From NCBI GenBank assembly GCA_021803575.1, contig JAJZLH010000059.1:1-37412 (forward strand): DNA of 37,412 nt. Direction: 5' to 3'. This DNA comes from Bacillota bacterium. Its GTDB lineage: Bacteria; Bacillota; Sulfobacillia; JAJZYS01; JAJZLH01. The notes below the pieces were generated by a model that made no database searches, had not been told where the DNA came from, and worked only from the letters and a program-made list of their open reading frames with translations. A program made the position numbers and the translations under genes. Numbering within the stretch: position 1 is the stretch's first letter; every line of letters begins with the position of its first letter. Shown here one piece after another: positions 8,128 through 15,932 of this stretch.

Positions 8128-9747
8128 CTAGGCGATCCTAAACAGCATGTAGTCGATGCGGCCGAAGGTGCGCCACACCTCCGCCGTGCTGGCAATCAAG
8201 AGATAGGCCACACCGACTGCCAGCCCGAGCACGGCGTACTGGTAGGCGGCGAAGACGCGCGTCGAGACCAGGCCGACCACCAGGTCGATGGCGACAGCCG
8301 TCATCATGCTGCGCAGGGCCGGGATGGGCTGCGACAGGGTGAACAGGAGCAGGATGTTGAACAGGCAGATCGCCAGGAAGACGTAGGCCCAGCTGGCCCA
8401 GGCCAGCACGAACGGTTCGACGCCGCGCACCGGGATGGCGTTTTGCATGCCGGGCAGGTGCAGCACCAGCAACAACATGAGGTGGGCCGCCGCCCAGCCG
8501 ATCACAGCCACGCCCAGAAAGATGGCCACGCCGGTCATGTACACCCGGCGCATCCGTGCGGTCAGCCTCGTCACTTCCTCCTGCCCCACCTCGTGCTCAT
8601 CCGTCTGCATGCGCCGCATCACATAGTTGATCATCGCCTCGGCAGCCGCAAGAGGAATGATCAGTGCGGCCAGGGCCCAGTCCATGCCCAGTTCGTACTG
8701 ACCCCTAAACCAGATGTCATAGGGCAGGAACACGGTGTTGGTCGACCAGGCGATCAGGCGGTCGGCAAAGATGAAGATGAAGTAGAGAATGCCGTACACG
8801 AAGTAGGGCCAGGTCGAGTAGGCCAACTGTGACATCCGGGTCTTGATGATGCGCCCGCTGTCCTTGGTGCCCACCAGGCTCTTACGCAGGATCACCACGC
8901 TGACGATGACCGTGACCACGGTGGCGGCGAAGATGCCCACCACCTGGGCCACCACCACCGGGAAGCCATGCGTCCACATCAGGTAGGCGACCCCAATCGC
9001 CAGCGCCGTGACCAGGGTCAGGATGTACTCCCGGCGCAGCACGTAGAGACCGGAGAAGGACAGCCAGAGCATGGACAGCATCACGGTGTAGACGCCCATG
9101 AAGGCGACCAGAGAGATCGGCATCAGGGGAAAGATGGTGTCGAGGAGCAAGACCCCCAGCGCCACAACCACGGAGAAGACGAATCCCCAGCGCATGATCA
9201 GGTACATGGTGCGCTCCACCATCGAGGTCTCCTGAAGCCCGATCAGGAGGTAGTATGTGTTGGCCATGGCCTGGGAGAAGCCGCCGGTGGCAATGAAGCT
9301 GAGGAAGGTGGCCAAGGCCAGGGCGGTGGCCTGATAGACGCTGAAGTAGAGATACGATGCCACTGAGATGTGCAGCAGGATCATGCTCAGCACCGACACG
9401 GCCATGGGCAGGGCGAAGGTGAAGCCGTGCAGGATCTGGCGCACCGTCTGCATCAGCAATACCGAAAATGGGATCTCCACCTTGGGCGGAATCGGCTGGC
9501 TGCCGACCATCTGCTTGATGTCCAGGTACATCTGCTCGGCCAGCTCAAAGACGCTGGCGTAGCCGAAGCTGCTCTCGATGCGCTGATCGGTCCAGCCGGT
9601 TGACTCGATCACCGCCGCCACGTCCATCGGGTCCTGGACGTCCGGGTTGGCCTCCATCACCTGGCGCAGCAGGCGCTCGTAGGCATCGTCGCGGCCGTTG
9701 GCCGGACGGCGCATGGTCACAGGGCGAAGCGGCAAGGAATGATCCAT
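8128..9747 (-). CDS. pelG: PelG-like polysaccharide flippase (MATE/MOP-type)
   Basis: 539 residues and ~12 membrane helices starting near residue 108. The stretch YFVYGILYFIFIFADRLIAW (~315-334), followed by YELGMDWALAALIIP (~351-365), is characteristic of PelG, the inner-membrane transporter of Pel polysaccharide. An extra ~100-residue soluble N-terminus precedes the first helix and contains AAVIESTGWTDQRIESSFGY; P. aeruginosa PelG enters the membrane almost at once. The ATG at 9747 has an in-frame TGA 18 bases upstream, so no longer start is possible. The Shine-Dalgarno site is weak (GAGG 13 bases upstream). It is the first gene of the operon and faces pelF across 247 bases. PelG works with PelD, PelE and PelF in Pseudomonas; PelD and PelE are not recognisable here. 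Confidence 0.75.
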   Translation of the reverse strand: MDHSLPLRPVTMRRPANGRDDAYERLLRQVMEANPDVQDPMDVAAVIESTGWTDQRIESSFGYASVFELAEQMYLDIKQMVGSQPIPPKVEIPFSVLLMQTVRQILHGFTFALPMAVSVLSMILLHISVASYLYFSVYQATALALATFLSFIATGGFSQAMANTYYLLIGLQETSMVERTMYLIMRWGFVFSVVVALGVLLLDTIFPLMPISLVAFMGVYTVMLSMLWLSFSGLYVLRREYILTLVTALAIGVAYLMWTHGFPVVVAQVVGIFAATVVTVIVSVVILRKSLVGTKDSGRIIKTRMSQLAYSTWPYFVYGILYFIFIFADRLIAWSTNTVFLPYDIWFRGQYELGMDWALAALIIPLAAAEAMINYVMRRMQTDEHEVGQEEVTRLTARMRRVYMTGVAIFLGVAVIGWAAAHLMLLLVLHLPGMQNAIPVRGVEPFVLAWASWAYVFLAICLFNILLLFTLSQPIPALRSMMTAVAIDLVVGLVSTRVFAAYQYAVLGLAVGVAYLLIASTAEVWRTFGRIDYMLFRIA

Positions 9748-9994
9748 CCCGGTGGTTGGTCCTCACACGCAAACATCGGACCGCGGGGGATTCCGTGCCG
9801 CCGCCCGTCCCTCCTGCCGCCCGGGGCCTGGCGCCGGCCCGTGCCGTCCGTCCCCGGCAGTCCAGTTGGGCACAGTCGGCGATAGCAGCTGGACCCGATG
9901 CGAACAGTCTCCCCGCTCCCCTCGCTTCACTCTATAGTGGTAACAGCGTCAGCTGTGCCAACCGGCGGACTGCCAGGGTGAGAGGGGGAGAGAA
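9748..9994. promoter_or_regulatory. Divergent pelG/pelF intergenic region
   Basis: These 247 bases separate the divergent pelG-like and pelF-like genes and hold no gene. A plus-strand -10-like TATAGT lies at 9933-9938, without a convincing -35. On the minus strand TTGGCA (~9957-9962) and TATAGA are 19 bases apart, a poor promoter. A small dyad ACAGC-GTCA-GCTGT occupies 9943-9956 beside these elements and could be an operator. GGGGGAG just before 9995 is the pelF ribosome site. Both operons must start from this region, so shared control is likely, but no regulator-binding site was recognised. Confidence 0.4.
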
Positions 9995-11728
9995 TTGGCC
10001 AGACGGCCGCTCGTGCTTCTGGCGACCGAAGGCACCTACCCCTTTCACCCGGGCGGCGTCAGCACCTGGTGCGACACCCTGATCACGCGCATGCCAGATG
10101 TCGATTTCATCGTATTCGCCATCGCCATGAACCCCTATGTCAACATCCGCTTCGCCATGCCCAGCCACGTCCAATCTGTGGTCACGGTGCCACTGTGGGG
10201 CACTCAGGACCCTTCCGAGCACCGGCAGGACGCCGCTTTCTCTCAGATTTTCCTGCGCAAGCAGCGCACCTCCGCGCAGGAGATCGAGCGCCTATTCATC
10301 CCCCTGTTCGACCAGTTCCTGGCCGAGATGCGGGCGAGCGGCGGGGACCCGGAGGCGGTGGGAGAGGCCCTGGCCGGCCTCTACCGCTACTTCCAGGTCT
10401 ATGACTACCAGATGTCGTTCAAGAACCCGGTGGTCTGGGACCACTATCGGGAGTGGGTGGTCGCCGCCGGAGCCGATGGCCTGTGGGACTCGCCCACCGT
10501 CTTTGAAGCGGTCCAGTCCCTGGGCTGGATCTACCACTTCTTCACGGTGCTGAACACGACGTTGCCCGAAGTCGATCTGGTCCATTCCTCAGCTGCCGCC
10601 TTCTGCGGCATGGCGGGCATCGTCTCCAAGATCCAGTTCGGCTCGCCGTACATCCTGACCGAGCACGGCGTGTACCTGCGCGAACAGTACCTCTCGGTGG
10701 GGCGCAGCAACATGTCCGGCTTCAGCAAGCGCTTTCTGATCGCGCTGATCCAGACCGTGGTCAGGGCCAACCTCCACTACGCCGACGAGCTATCTCCGGT
10801 CTGCTCCTTCAACGCGCGCTGGGAGCGGTTGCTGGGCGCCGACCCCGGCCGCATCCGGGTCATTTACAACGGCGTCGACCCGCAGGTCTTCACACCCGCC
10901 GCTGAGCCTCCAGAGCACGACCGGCTGGAGGTCCTCTGCGTGGCCCGCAGCGACCCCAACAAGGACCTGGAGACCTTACTCCACGCTGCCTCGATCGTGG
11001 AGCAAAAGATCGGCAAGGTGCGCTTTGTGGTGCGCGGTGCCGTGACGGTCCCGGAGTATCACACCAAGCTGCTCGACCTGCGCAGCGAGCTGGCCCTGGC
11101 CGATGTGGTCGACTTCCCGGGCGCCACCGCCAACATCGCAGAGTCCTACCGGGGCGCTGATATCGTGGTCCAGTCCAGCGTCTCTGAGGCCTTCCCCTAT
11201 TCCGTGATCGAGTCGATGATGAGTGGCGTGCCGGTGGTGGCGACCGACGTAGGTGGCACCCGGGAGGCCATCGGCGACACCGGCATCCTGGTGCCGGCCC
11301 GCGACCCAGCCCGCCTCGCCCTGGCGCTGATCGTGCTCGCTCAGGACCAGAAGCTGCGCGAACGGCTGGGTCAGGCAGCCAGAGAGCGAGCCCTCAACTT
11401 TTTCACCGTGGCCCGCACCATCCGGCTCTACCAGGGTACCTATCTGCGTTTGGCTGGATTGAGCCCACGGGCGGCTGATGCTCAGCGCCAGCAGCTCTTG
11501 GCCTTGGATCGGGCCTACGCCCTGATGCGCGTCGGCCTGGCTGCCCCGGCCCTCGACCAGCTACGCGGCGTGATGGCGGCCAACGCCAATAACCCGATGG
11601 CACCCTTCCTGCTGGCGCAGATGGCCCACCTCGAACGCTCTCTGGGCCAGACCGAGCAGGGGATCCGACACATGGTCAGTGCCTGGCTGCTGAACCATCT
11701 GGAAAAAGCACGGAACACTCCCGCCTAG
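9995..11728 (+). CDS. pelF: PelF-like GT4 glycosyltransferase with C-terminal helical-repeat extension
   Basis: 577 residues. The N-terminus LLATEGTYPFHPGGVSTW is the PelF signature, and TEHGVYLRE (222-230) is the second diagnostic segment. The C-terminal Rossmann half carries NGVDPQVF (292-299) and the EX7E motif of retaining GT-B enzymes (E398, E406), followed by GVPVVATDVGGTREAI. PelF is the cytosolic transferase thought to polymerise Pel from UDP-GalNAc/GlcNAc. It starts at TTG with GGGGGAG four bases upstream; no ATG fits. It is about 70 residues longer than P. aeruginosa PelF, the surplus being a helical tail (~500-570) that looks like one or two TPR repeats. It stands alone on the plus strand, divergent from pelG. 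Confidence 0.88.
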   Translation: MARRPLVLLATEGTYPFHPGGVSTWCDTLITRMPDVDFIVFAIAMNPYVNIRFAMPSHVQSVVTVPLWGTQDPSEHRQDAAFSQIFLRKQRTSAQEIERLFIPLFDQFLAEMRASGGDPEAVGEALAGLYRYFQVYDYQMSFKNPVVWDHYREWVVAAGADGLWDSPTVFEAVQSLGWIYHFFTVLNTTLPEVDLVHSSAAAFCGMAGIVSKIQFGSPYILTEHGVYLREQYLSVGRSNMSGFSKRFLIALIQTVVRANLHYADELSPVCSFNARWERLLGADPGRIRVIYNGVDPQVFTPAAEPPEHDRLEVLCVARSDPNKDLETLLHAASIVEQKIGKVRFVVRGAVTVPEYHTKLLDLRSELALADVVDFPGATANIAESYRGADIVVQSSVSEAFPYSVIESMMSGVPVVATDVGGTREAIGDTGILVPARDPARLALALIVLAQDQKLRERLGQAARERALNFFTVARTIRLYQGTYLRLAGLSPRAADAQRQQLLALDRAYALMRVGLAAPALDQLRGVMAANANNPMAPFLLAQMAHLERSLGQTEQGIRHMVSAWLLNHLEKARNTPA

Positions 11729-11781
11729 GTGCTGCACGACTGACATAATCATGTGGCAACCGCAATTTCCCGGCCAACCCC

Positions 11782-11810
11782 TTGCCGCGGCGTTCATGGG
11801 GTGATACTGT
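11782..11810 (+). promoter_or_regulatory. Candidate sigma-A promoter for the coiled-coil gene pair
   Basis: TTGCCG (11782-11787) and TACTGT (11805-11810) are separated by exactly 17 bases, 81 bases before the ATG at 11891. The surrounding stretch is AT-rich compared with the rest of the window. GGAGG at 11879-11883 is the ribosome site, with a 7-base spacer. This is a visual match only. Confidence 0.4.
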
Positions 11811-11890
11811 TTTCACTGGATTTTTGTACCCTAGTTGTTGGTCGGCTCTCACCAGTCTCTGACTTCAGCACCACGATCGGAGGCATCCCC

Positions 11891-12403
11891 ATGGACCGTG
11901 ACTTTCGCCGCAGCCTCTTCGGCTGTCGGGTCGCGGCCACAGATCGTCTTCTGGCCCAAGTCACTGATGAATTGGAGAAGCGCCGGGCAGAGCGGGAGGC
12001 GCAACTTGCCGCATTGCACCAAGAGCTGGAACGTCACCTCCAAGACATTCGGTCCATTGAACAGGCGATCCATCAGCAAGAGCAGGCACAGAGCTCCTTG
12101 CGATCCACGTTGACCATGCTCGCCGAGGGTGTGCGCAGGGTTCAGAACGCACAGGCACGCATGACTCAAGAGGACGCCCAGCGCATGGCAATTCTGGCCC
12201 GGCGTGAGAGCATGCTCTCGCGCACGGAACGGCTGATGGAGGAGTTTCGCTCTGGCGTCCTGGAGTTGATTGAAAAGACAGTGGCGGCCCTGAGCACGCC
12301 TGCGCAGGACCTCTCCGTGAGCTCTGAGTTTAACCGCACCGTCGGCGACCAGCCCGCACCGATCGAACCCTCGGCCCCCGGAGCCGCTGCTCAGGCCGAA
12401 TAA
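11891..12403 (+). CDS. Coiled-coil protein with DivIVA-like N-terminus
   Basis: 170 residues. The N-terminus MDRDFRRSLFGCRVAATDRL resembles the DivIVA/GpsB start (xxFGYxxxxVDxFL), although Gly-Tyr is Gly-Cys here. Residues ~20-135 are heptad-rich (ELEKRRAEREAQLAALHQEL), followed by a short Pro/Ala tail. DivIVA-type proteins bind curved membrane and recruit partners at poles and septa; a structural role is inferred. I chose the ATG at 11891 because GGAGG lies 7 bases upstream; the frame stays open to 11753 but that part is not protein-like. The stop overlaps the next start by one base (TAATG), so the pair is translationally coupled. It is not a classical DivIVA, and similarity to other coiled-coil proteins cannot be excluded. 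Confidence 0.75.
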   Translation: MDRDFRRSLFGCRVAATDRLLAQVTDELEKRRAEREAQLAALHQELERHLQDIRSIEQAIHQQEQAQSSLRSTLTMLAEGVRRVQNAQARMTQEDAQRMAILARRESMLSRTERLMEEFRSGVLELIEKTVAALSTPAQDLSVSSEFNRTVGDQPAPIEPSAPGAAAQAE

Positions 12404-14256
12404 TGTCCGACAACTCATCCCGCCTGGTGCCTTCCCGAAGGTTGCCGCTAGGCCTTTTCGGTTATAATCGCGCCGACGTTCGGGCGTACTTTGTTGAGCT
12501 AGAGATCGCAGAGCGATCTGCGGTCGAGGTTTGGACCCGGGCCATCGAGCTGGAGCGGGAGTCGGTGGCCAGGGCTCAGGAGCGTGCCGTGACGATGCGC
12601 GATCTGCTTCGTCACCTGGAGCAGGAGACGGCCAGCCTGGAGGCGCAGGTGGCCACTGCCAAGGCGTCTTCAGAGTTGATGGATGTCGGCGCGCAGCATG
12701 AGATCTCCCGCCTAGAGCAGATTTATCAGTTGCGGCGCGAGCAGCTGACTCAGCTCGTCCCGGCGATCGATCGAGAGTGGCAAAAGATTGACCATGGGCT
12801 GCGGCAGCTGATGTCGACCATTCGAGAGACGATGTTGCAGACCACGTCCGCCATGCGACCGGGCGTCGACCACGACAGCCAGTTTGTAGCCGTGGCGCCA
12901 CTCCTCTTCGGGTCCGATCTGGATGCTTCGCAAGTGACGGCACATCCACTGGCGGCCGGCAGGACTCGCCTTGACGTCCCGATGGACAGGCTGAGAGTGC
13001 AAAGCCGGGACGGCAAGCTGAGCGGACCAGTGACCGGCATCGTGGTCAGTGGCCTTCCGCCCCGCGTTCTCGGGTATGTCATCGGCTCAACCGCCGAGAC
13101 GGAGCGGGCCATTGCCGCCGAGGATGTGCTGGCGATCGGGCAGCACACGGTGATGGTGCGGCCGGAGGCCCGCCTGATGGATCTCGCCGACCTGCCGGAG
13201 GTCCCTGCTGGTCAGGCTCTGCTCGCCGTGAATCGGGTGAGCGCCCCCGATTTGGAGTCGATTGGCCAGGCCGCAGCCGCACTTAGCGAGGCACCAGCCG
13301 CACCGGCTGAGAGCGTTCTGCCGCCCCGGCCGGAGCCGCTTCTGCCAGCCGAGCCTGCACCACCGCTGCCCCCGGTCGCCGCCGAGGCGGAGGGCCCCAC
13401 CGCGGCTCCTGCAGGTGACGTGACTGACCAGACTTGGCCACCCGTGAACGCTCCAGAGGCCGGCACCCGTCCAGGTAAGGAGGCACCGACCGGACCAGCC
13501 GCTGACTGGTCTGCCCCGCCGGCCGCAGCCCTCGCTGCTCAGCCCGTGGCCAACAACGAGGGGCCAGCCCGCACCGCACCGCCAGCCGAGGCACCGACTC
13601 CCGCCGCCCAGTCGGCCGGGCCACCTCCCGCTGCCACCCCGGTGGCACCACCAGCCCTGGCGTCACCGCTGTCTCCTCCCGAGCAGTCAGCCGCCGCCCC
13701 CCCTCTTCCCCATCCCTCAGTTCCCACTCCGCTCACGCCGCCTAGCCAGCCAAGGCAGGTCGCACAGGCCGGCGGCGCTGGGCTGGGACCGACTGTCTCT
13801 GAACTGGCGGGCCTTCTGCCCCCACCATCCTGGCAGGTCGACGTCCCGGTGCCGGTTGCTGGCAGCGACCTCCTGGCCGACGCTCCGGAACCGCCCGGCT
13901 GGACGCCACAGGTCCCCCCCGAAACCTATGCGGCCGAGGCGCCAGCACCTATTCCAGCAGCTCCCGCCGCTCCGGCGCCGCCGCGGCCCACCCCGCGCCC
14001 TCAGCCGCCGACGCCAGCCGCGCCTCCCCCCCAGCCCGACATGGGCGGGGTCTCGGCGGGGGGCGCAGTGGACGTCCTGGCTTTCCTGGAGGGCAAGCTG
14101 GTCGGGCAGGACATCTACAATTCGGCAGGCGAGCTCTTGGCTGCCAAAGACATGGTGATCGACGCCGCTCTGGTGCAGCGGGTCGATGCGGCCGGGCGTC
14201 TGCCGGAGCTGATCGTGTACATGACCCTGCCGGGGCTCGGTGCGCCGCCGGCCTAG
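12403..14256 (+). CDS. DivIVA-like/PRC-barrel protein with long Pro/Ala-rich linker
   Basis: 617 residues in four parts: a DivIVA-like start (RRLPLGLFGYNRADVRAYF, ~13-31); a coiled coil (~35-145); a PRC-barrel-like beta domain (~185-250: GKLSGPVTGIVVSG...VLGYVIGS...IAAEDVLAIG); and a ~290-residue Pro/Ala-rich, probably disordered linker. It ends in a conserved-looking C-terminal module (VDVLAFLEGKLVGQDIYNSAGELLAAKDMV...LPELIVYM). PRC-barrels are small adaptor domains found in RimM and in Bacillota proteins annotated as photosystem-H-like. No membrane segment is seen. The design suggests a scaffold tethering something at a membrane site. It overlaps the preceding coiled-coil gene by one base. 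Domain assignments are by eye, and the function is unknown. Confidence 0.78.
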   Translation: MSDNSSRLVPSRRLPLGLFGYNRADVRAYFVELEIAERSAVEVWTRAIELERESVARAQERAVTMRDLLRHLEQETASLEAQVATAKASSELMDVGAQHEISRLEQIYQLRREQLTQLVPAIDREWQKIDHGLRQLMSTIRETMLQTTSAMRPGVDHDSQFVAVAPLLFGSDLDASQVTAHPLAAGRTRLDVPMDRLRVQSRDGKLSGPVTGIVVSGLPPRVLGYVIGSTAETERAIAAEDVLAIGQHTVMVRPEARLMDLADLPEVPAGQALLAVNRVSAPDLESIGQAAAALSEAPAAPAESVLPPRPEPLLPAEPAPPLPPVAAEAEGPTAAPAGDVTDQTWPPVNAPEAGTRPGKEAPTGPAADWSAPPAAALAAQPVANNEGPARTAPPAEAPTPAAQSAGPPPAATPVAPPALASPLSPPEQSAAAPPLPHPSVPTPLTPPSQPRQVAQAGGAGLGPTVSELAGLLPPPSWQVDVPVPVAGSDLLADAPEPPGWTPQVPPETYAAEAPAPIPAAPAAPAPPRPTPRPQPPTPAAPPPQPDMGGVSAGGAVDVLAFLEGKLVGQDIYNSAGELLAAKDMVIDAALVQRVDAAGRLPELIVYMTLPGLGAPPA

Positions 14257-14259
14257 TGC

Positions 14260-14808
14260 TCAGCCTGCACGCTTCAGCGACCGCTCGCGAAACGATGCCA
14301 GGACCAGCCGTTCCAGCGGCCGGATCAGGCGGATCGGCAGGAACTCACGCCGATCGATCGGCTCCACCAGAATGCTGTGCAGGCCGCTAAGGTTGGCACC
14401 CCAAACATCCCGGAACACCTGGTCGCCGACGGCGACGGCTTCTGCCCGGGTTTGGCCTAGGCTGGCCAGCACACGCCGGTAGCCGCCCGGCAGGGGCTTT
14501 TGCACACCGACGAAGCAGCGCAGGGAGAGCTCCGCCGCCAGTCTCTTCACACGCTCCGAGCGGTTGTTGGAGAAGATTACCGGTTCGATCCCCAGCTCGC
14601 GGGCACGCTCAAGCCAGCTGATCACGGCGGCAGAGGGCCGCACCTCATGGCGAGCGACCAGGGTGTTGTCAAAATCGATCAGGAGCGTACGGATGCCACG
14701 TCGACCGAGGGCCTCGAGGTCGATGCCGCTGATGTGGCGGACCTGTTGGTCCGGCCTGAGTCCGGCGCTAAGACGGCGCTCATCCCGATGGCTTGACATC
14801 GCTCTCAT
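14260..14808 (-). CDS. yqeG: YqeG family HAD-IIIA phosphatase
   Basis: 182 residues. The HAD motifs are visible: TLLIDFDNTL (motif I, catalytic Asp pair), VIFSNN (motif II), VQKPLPGGYRRVL (the motif III Lys) and AVGDQVFRDVWGANLSG (motif IV). ILVEPIDRREF then matches the YqeG ending. The physiological substrate of YqeG is not established; the family is close to phosphatidylglycerophosphate phosphatases. The ATG at 14808 has GAGGGG five bases upstream; an ATG three codons later is an alternative. It converges on the PRC-barrel gene with only three bases between stops and is divergent from the ferredoxin. Confidence 0.88.
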   Translation of the reverse strand: MRAMSSHRDERRLSAGLRPDQQVRHISGIDLEALGRRGIRTLLIDFDNTLVARHEVRPSAAVISWLERARELGIEPVIFSNNRSERVKRLAAELSLRCFVGVQKPLPGGYRRVLASLGQTRAEAVAVGDQVFRDVWGANLSGLHSILVEPIDRREFLPIRLIRPLERLVLASFRERSLKRAG

Positions 14809-14924
14809 CCTATCCCCTCGCCGGTCCCCTGTCGACTGCCACCGCTGGCCTCAGGCCTTGCCCTTTGCTATCATGAGTGCGGCCCCGCACCGGCTTTCAA
14901 CCTATTCCTTCAGGAGGCAGCCAG
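14809..14924 (+). promoter_or_regulatory. Intergenic region with candidate ferredoxin promoter
   Basis: TGGCCT (14846-14851) and TATCAT (14869-14874) are 17 bases apart and would serve the ferredoxin gene; the -10 box is good, the -35 poor. AGGAGG at 14912-14917 is a strong ribosome site seven bases before the TTG. No clear promoter was seen for the divergent yqeG gene. Confidence 0.35.
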
Positions 14925-15182
14925 TTGGCCTACATCATCGCCGAGCCCTGCATCGGGGTGAAGGACCGCAGTTGCGTGGACGTCTGCCCGGTGGACTGCA
15001 TCCACTCCTCGGACGACGCCAATCAGTACTTCATCAATCCGGACGACTGCATCAACTGCGGCGCCTGCGAGGCGGTGTGCCCGGTCTCGGCCATCTTTGA
15101 GGAGTCGGTCCTGCCCGACAAGTGGCTGAACTTCATCGACGTGAACCGCACCTTCTTCGGCCTGGACGCGCTGAACGGCTGA
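14925..15182 (+). CDS. fdxA: Seven-iron ferredoxin ([3Fe-4S][4Fe-4S])
   Basis: 85 residues, a small electron carrier of the FdxA type. Cysteines are at 9, 17, 21, 25, 42, 45, 48 and 52. C9-x7-C17-x3-C21-Pro and C42-x2-C45-x2-C48-x3-C52-Pro reproduce the Azotobacter ferredoxin I layout: C9, C17 and C52 for the 3Fe cluster, C21, C42, C45 and C48 for the 4Fe cluster, C25 as the free Cys. The start is a TTG seven bases after a perfect AGGAGG; the frame has an ATG at 14877, but it would put the ribosome site inside the gene. The tail WLNFIDVNRTFFGLDALNG is typical. Partners are not evident; it could serve as an electron carrier for oxidative metabolism. Confidence 0.92.
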   Translation: MAYIIAEPCIGVKDRSCVDVCPVDCIHSSDDANQYFINPDDCINCGACEAVCPVSAIFEESVLPDKWLNFIDVNRTFFGLDALNG

Positions 15183-15205
15183 GCCAGGGTCTCGCCTCCA
15201 TCTAC

Positions 15206-15231
15206 CGAGAGACGGCTTGGGCCGTCTCTCG
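15206..15231. terminator. Strong hairpin between convergent transcripts
   Basis: A perfect 11-bp stem (CGAGAGACGGC and its complement) closes a TTGG tetraloop, between the ferredoxin stop (15182) and the rhomboid stop (15249). No U-tract follows on either strand, so factor-independent termination is not certain. The position and symmetry suggest a bidirectional terminator or a 3'-end stabiliser for the fatty-acid operon. Confidence 0.7.
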
Positions 15232-15248
15232 CCGCGTCAGGGCGGCCT

Positions 15249-15932
15249 TCAGGCCACCAGCCAGAGCGCCGCGCCAAGCGCCACCAATAGGACGGCAGCC
15301 AAGCCGTTCAGCCACGACCAGCGCCGGCCAGGCAGACCGAAGGCCACGGTGGCGAGGATGCCGCCAATGAAGCCGCCGACGTGGTCCCAGATGGCGATGA
15401 AGGGCACACTCACATCGAAGACGAGGTTGATGCCGACGATGCCGAGCACCCACCACAAGAGGCTGGGGCCGATGCGGCGGATGGCCACGATGGCAACCAC
15501 CAGGACGGCCCCGAGCAGGGCGAAGATGGCGCCGGAGGCCCCGGCCGAGACCACATTTGGCGGCATCAGGGCCAGCACGGCCAAGCCGCCCAGCACACCG
15601 CCCAGGAAATAGACGCCCAGTGTCCGCCAGCCGCCGTAGACCGGCTCCACCACCGAGCCCACGATGTACAGGCTGAATCCGTTCAATCCGACGTGCAGCC
15701 AGGACCAGTGCACGAACATGGCACTGACCAGCCGCCACCACTGCCCGGCCAGGACCAGGGGCGTGAGCTGGGCGCCCAGCCCAATCGCCGTAGATGCGGC
15801 GATGGTGCCGCCGATGCCGATCGTGAGGCCGCCTTCCACCACCCAGACGGCGGCGATGGCAAGCAGCAATAGCCACGTCACCGGCTGGCGGCGGATCACA
15901 GCCGCCCGGCCGGCGCCCTGGGCAGGGCCCAT
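15249..15932 (-). CDS. Rhomboid family intramembrane serine protease
   Basis: 227 residues and about seven membrane helices. Hallmarks are WWRLVSAMFVHWSWLHVGLNG (membrane loop and helix 2), GASGAIFALLG (GxSG with the catalytic Ser) and WDHVGGFIGGIL (the catalytic His). Rhomboids cut transmembrane helices inside the membrane. The last base of the enoyl-CoA hydratase stop is the first base of this ATG (TGATG), so it is the final gene of the beta-oxidation operon. A functional link is not obvious; it may simply be carried along or may control a membrane transporter (inference). Confidence 0.9.
   Translation of the reverse strand: MGPAQGAGRAAVIRRQPVTWLLLLAIAAVWVVEGGLTIGIGGTIAASTAIGLGAQLTPLVLAGQWWRLVSAMFVHWSWLHVGLNGFSLYIVGSVVEPVYGGWRTLGVYFLGGVLGGLAVLALMPPNVVSAGASGAIFALLGAVLVVAIVAIRRIGPSLLWWVLGIVGINLVFDVSVPFIAIWDHVGGFIGGILATVAFGLPGRRWSWLNGLAAVLLVALGAALWLVA

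Noticed and set aside
4800-8141. Plus-strand open frames of 436 and 388 residues antisense to the two membrane proteins
   Set aside because: Gln/Gly/His-rich composition and no family motif; they are antisense shadows of genes with clear membrane topology.
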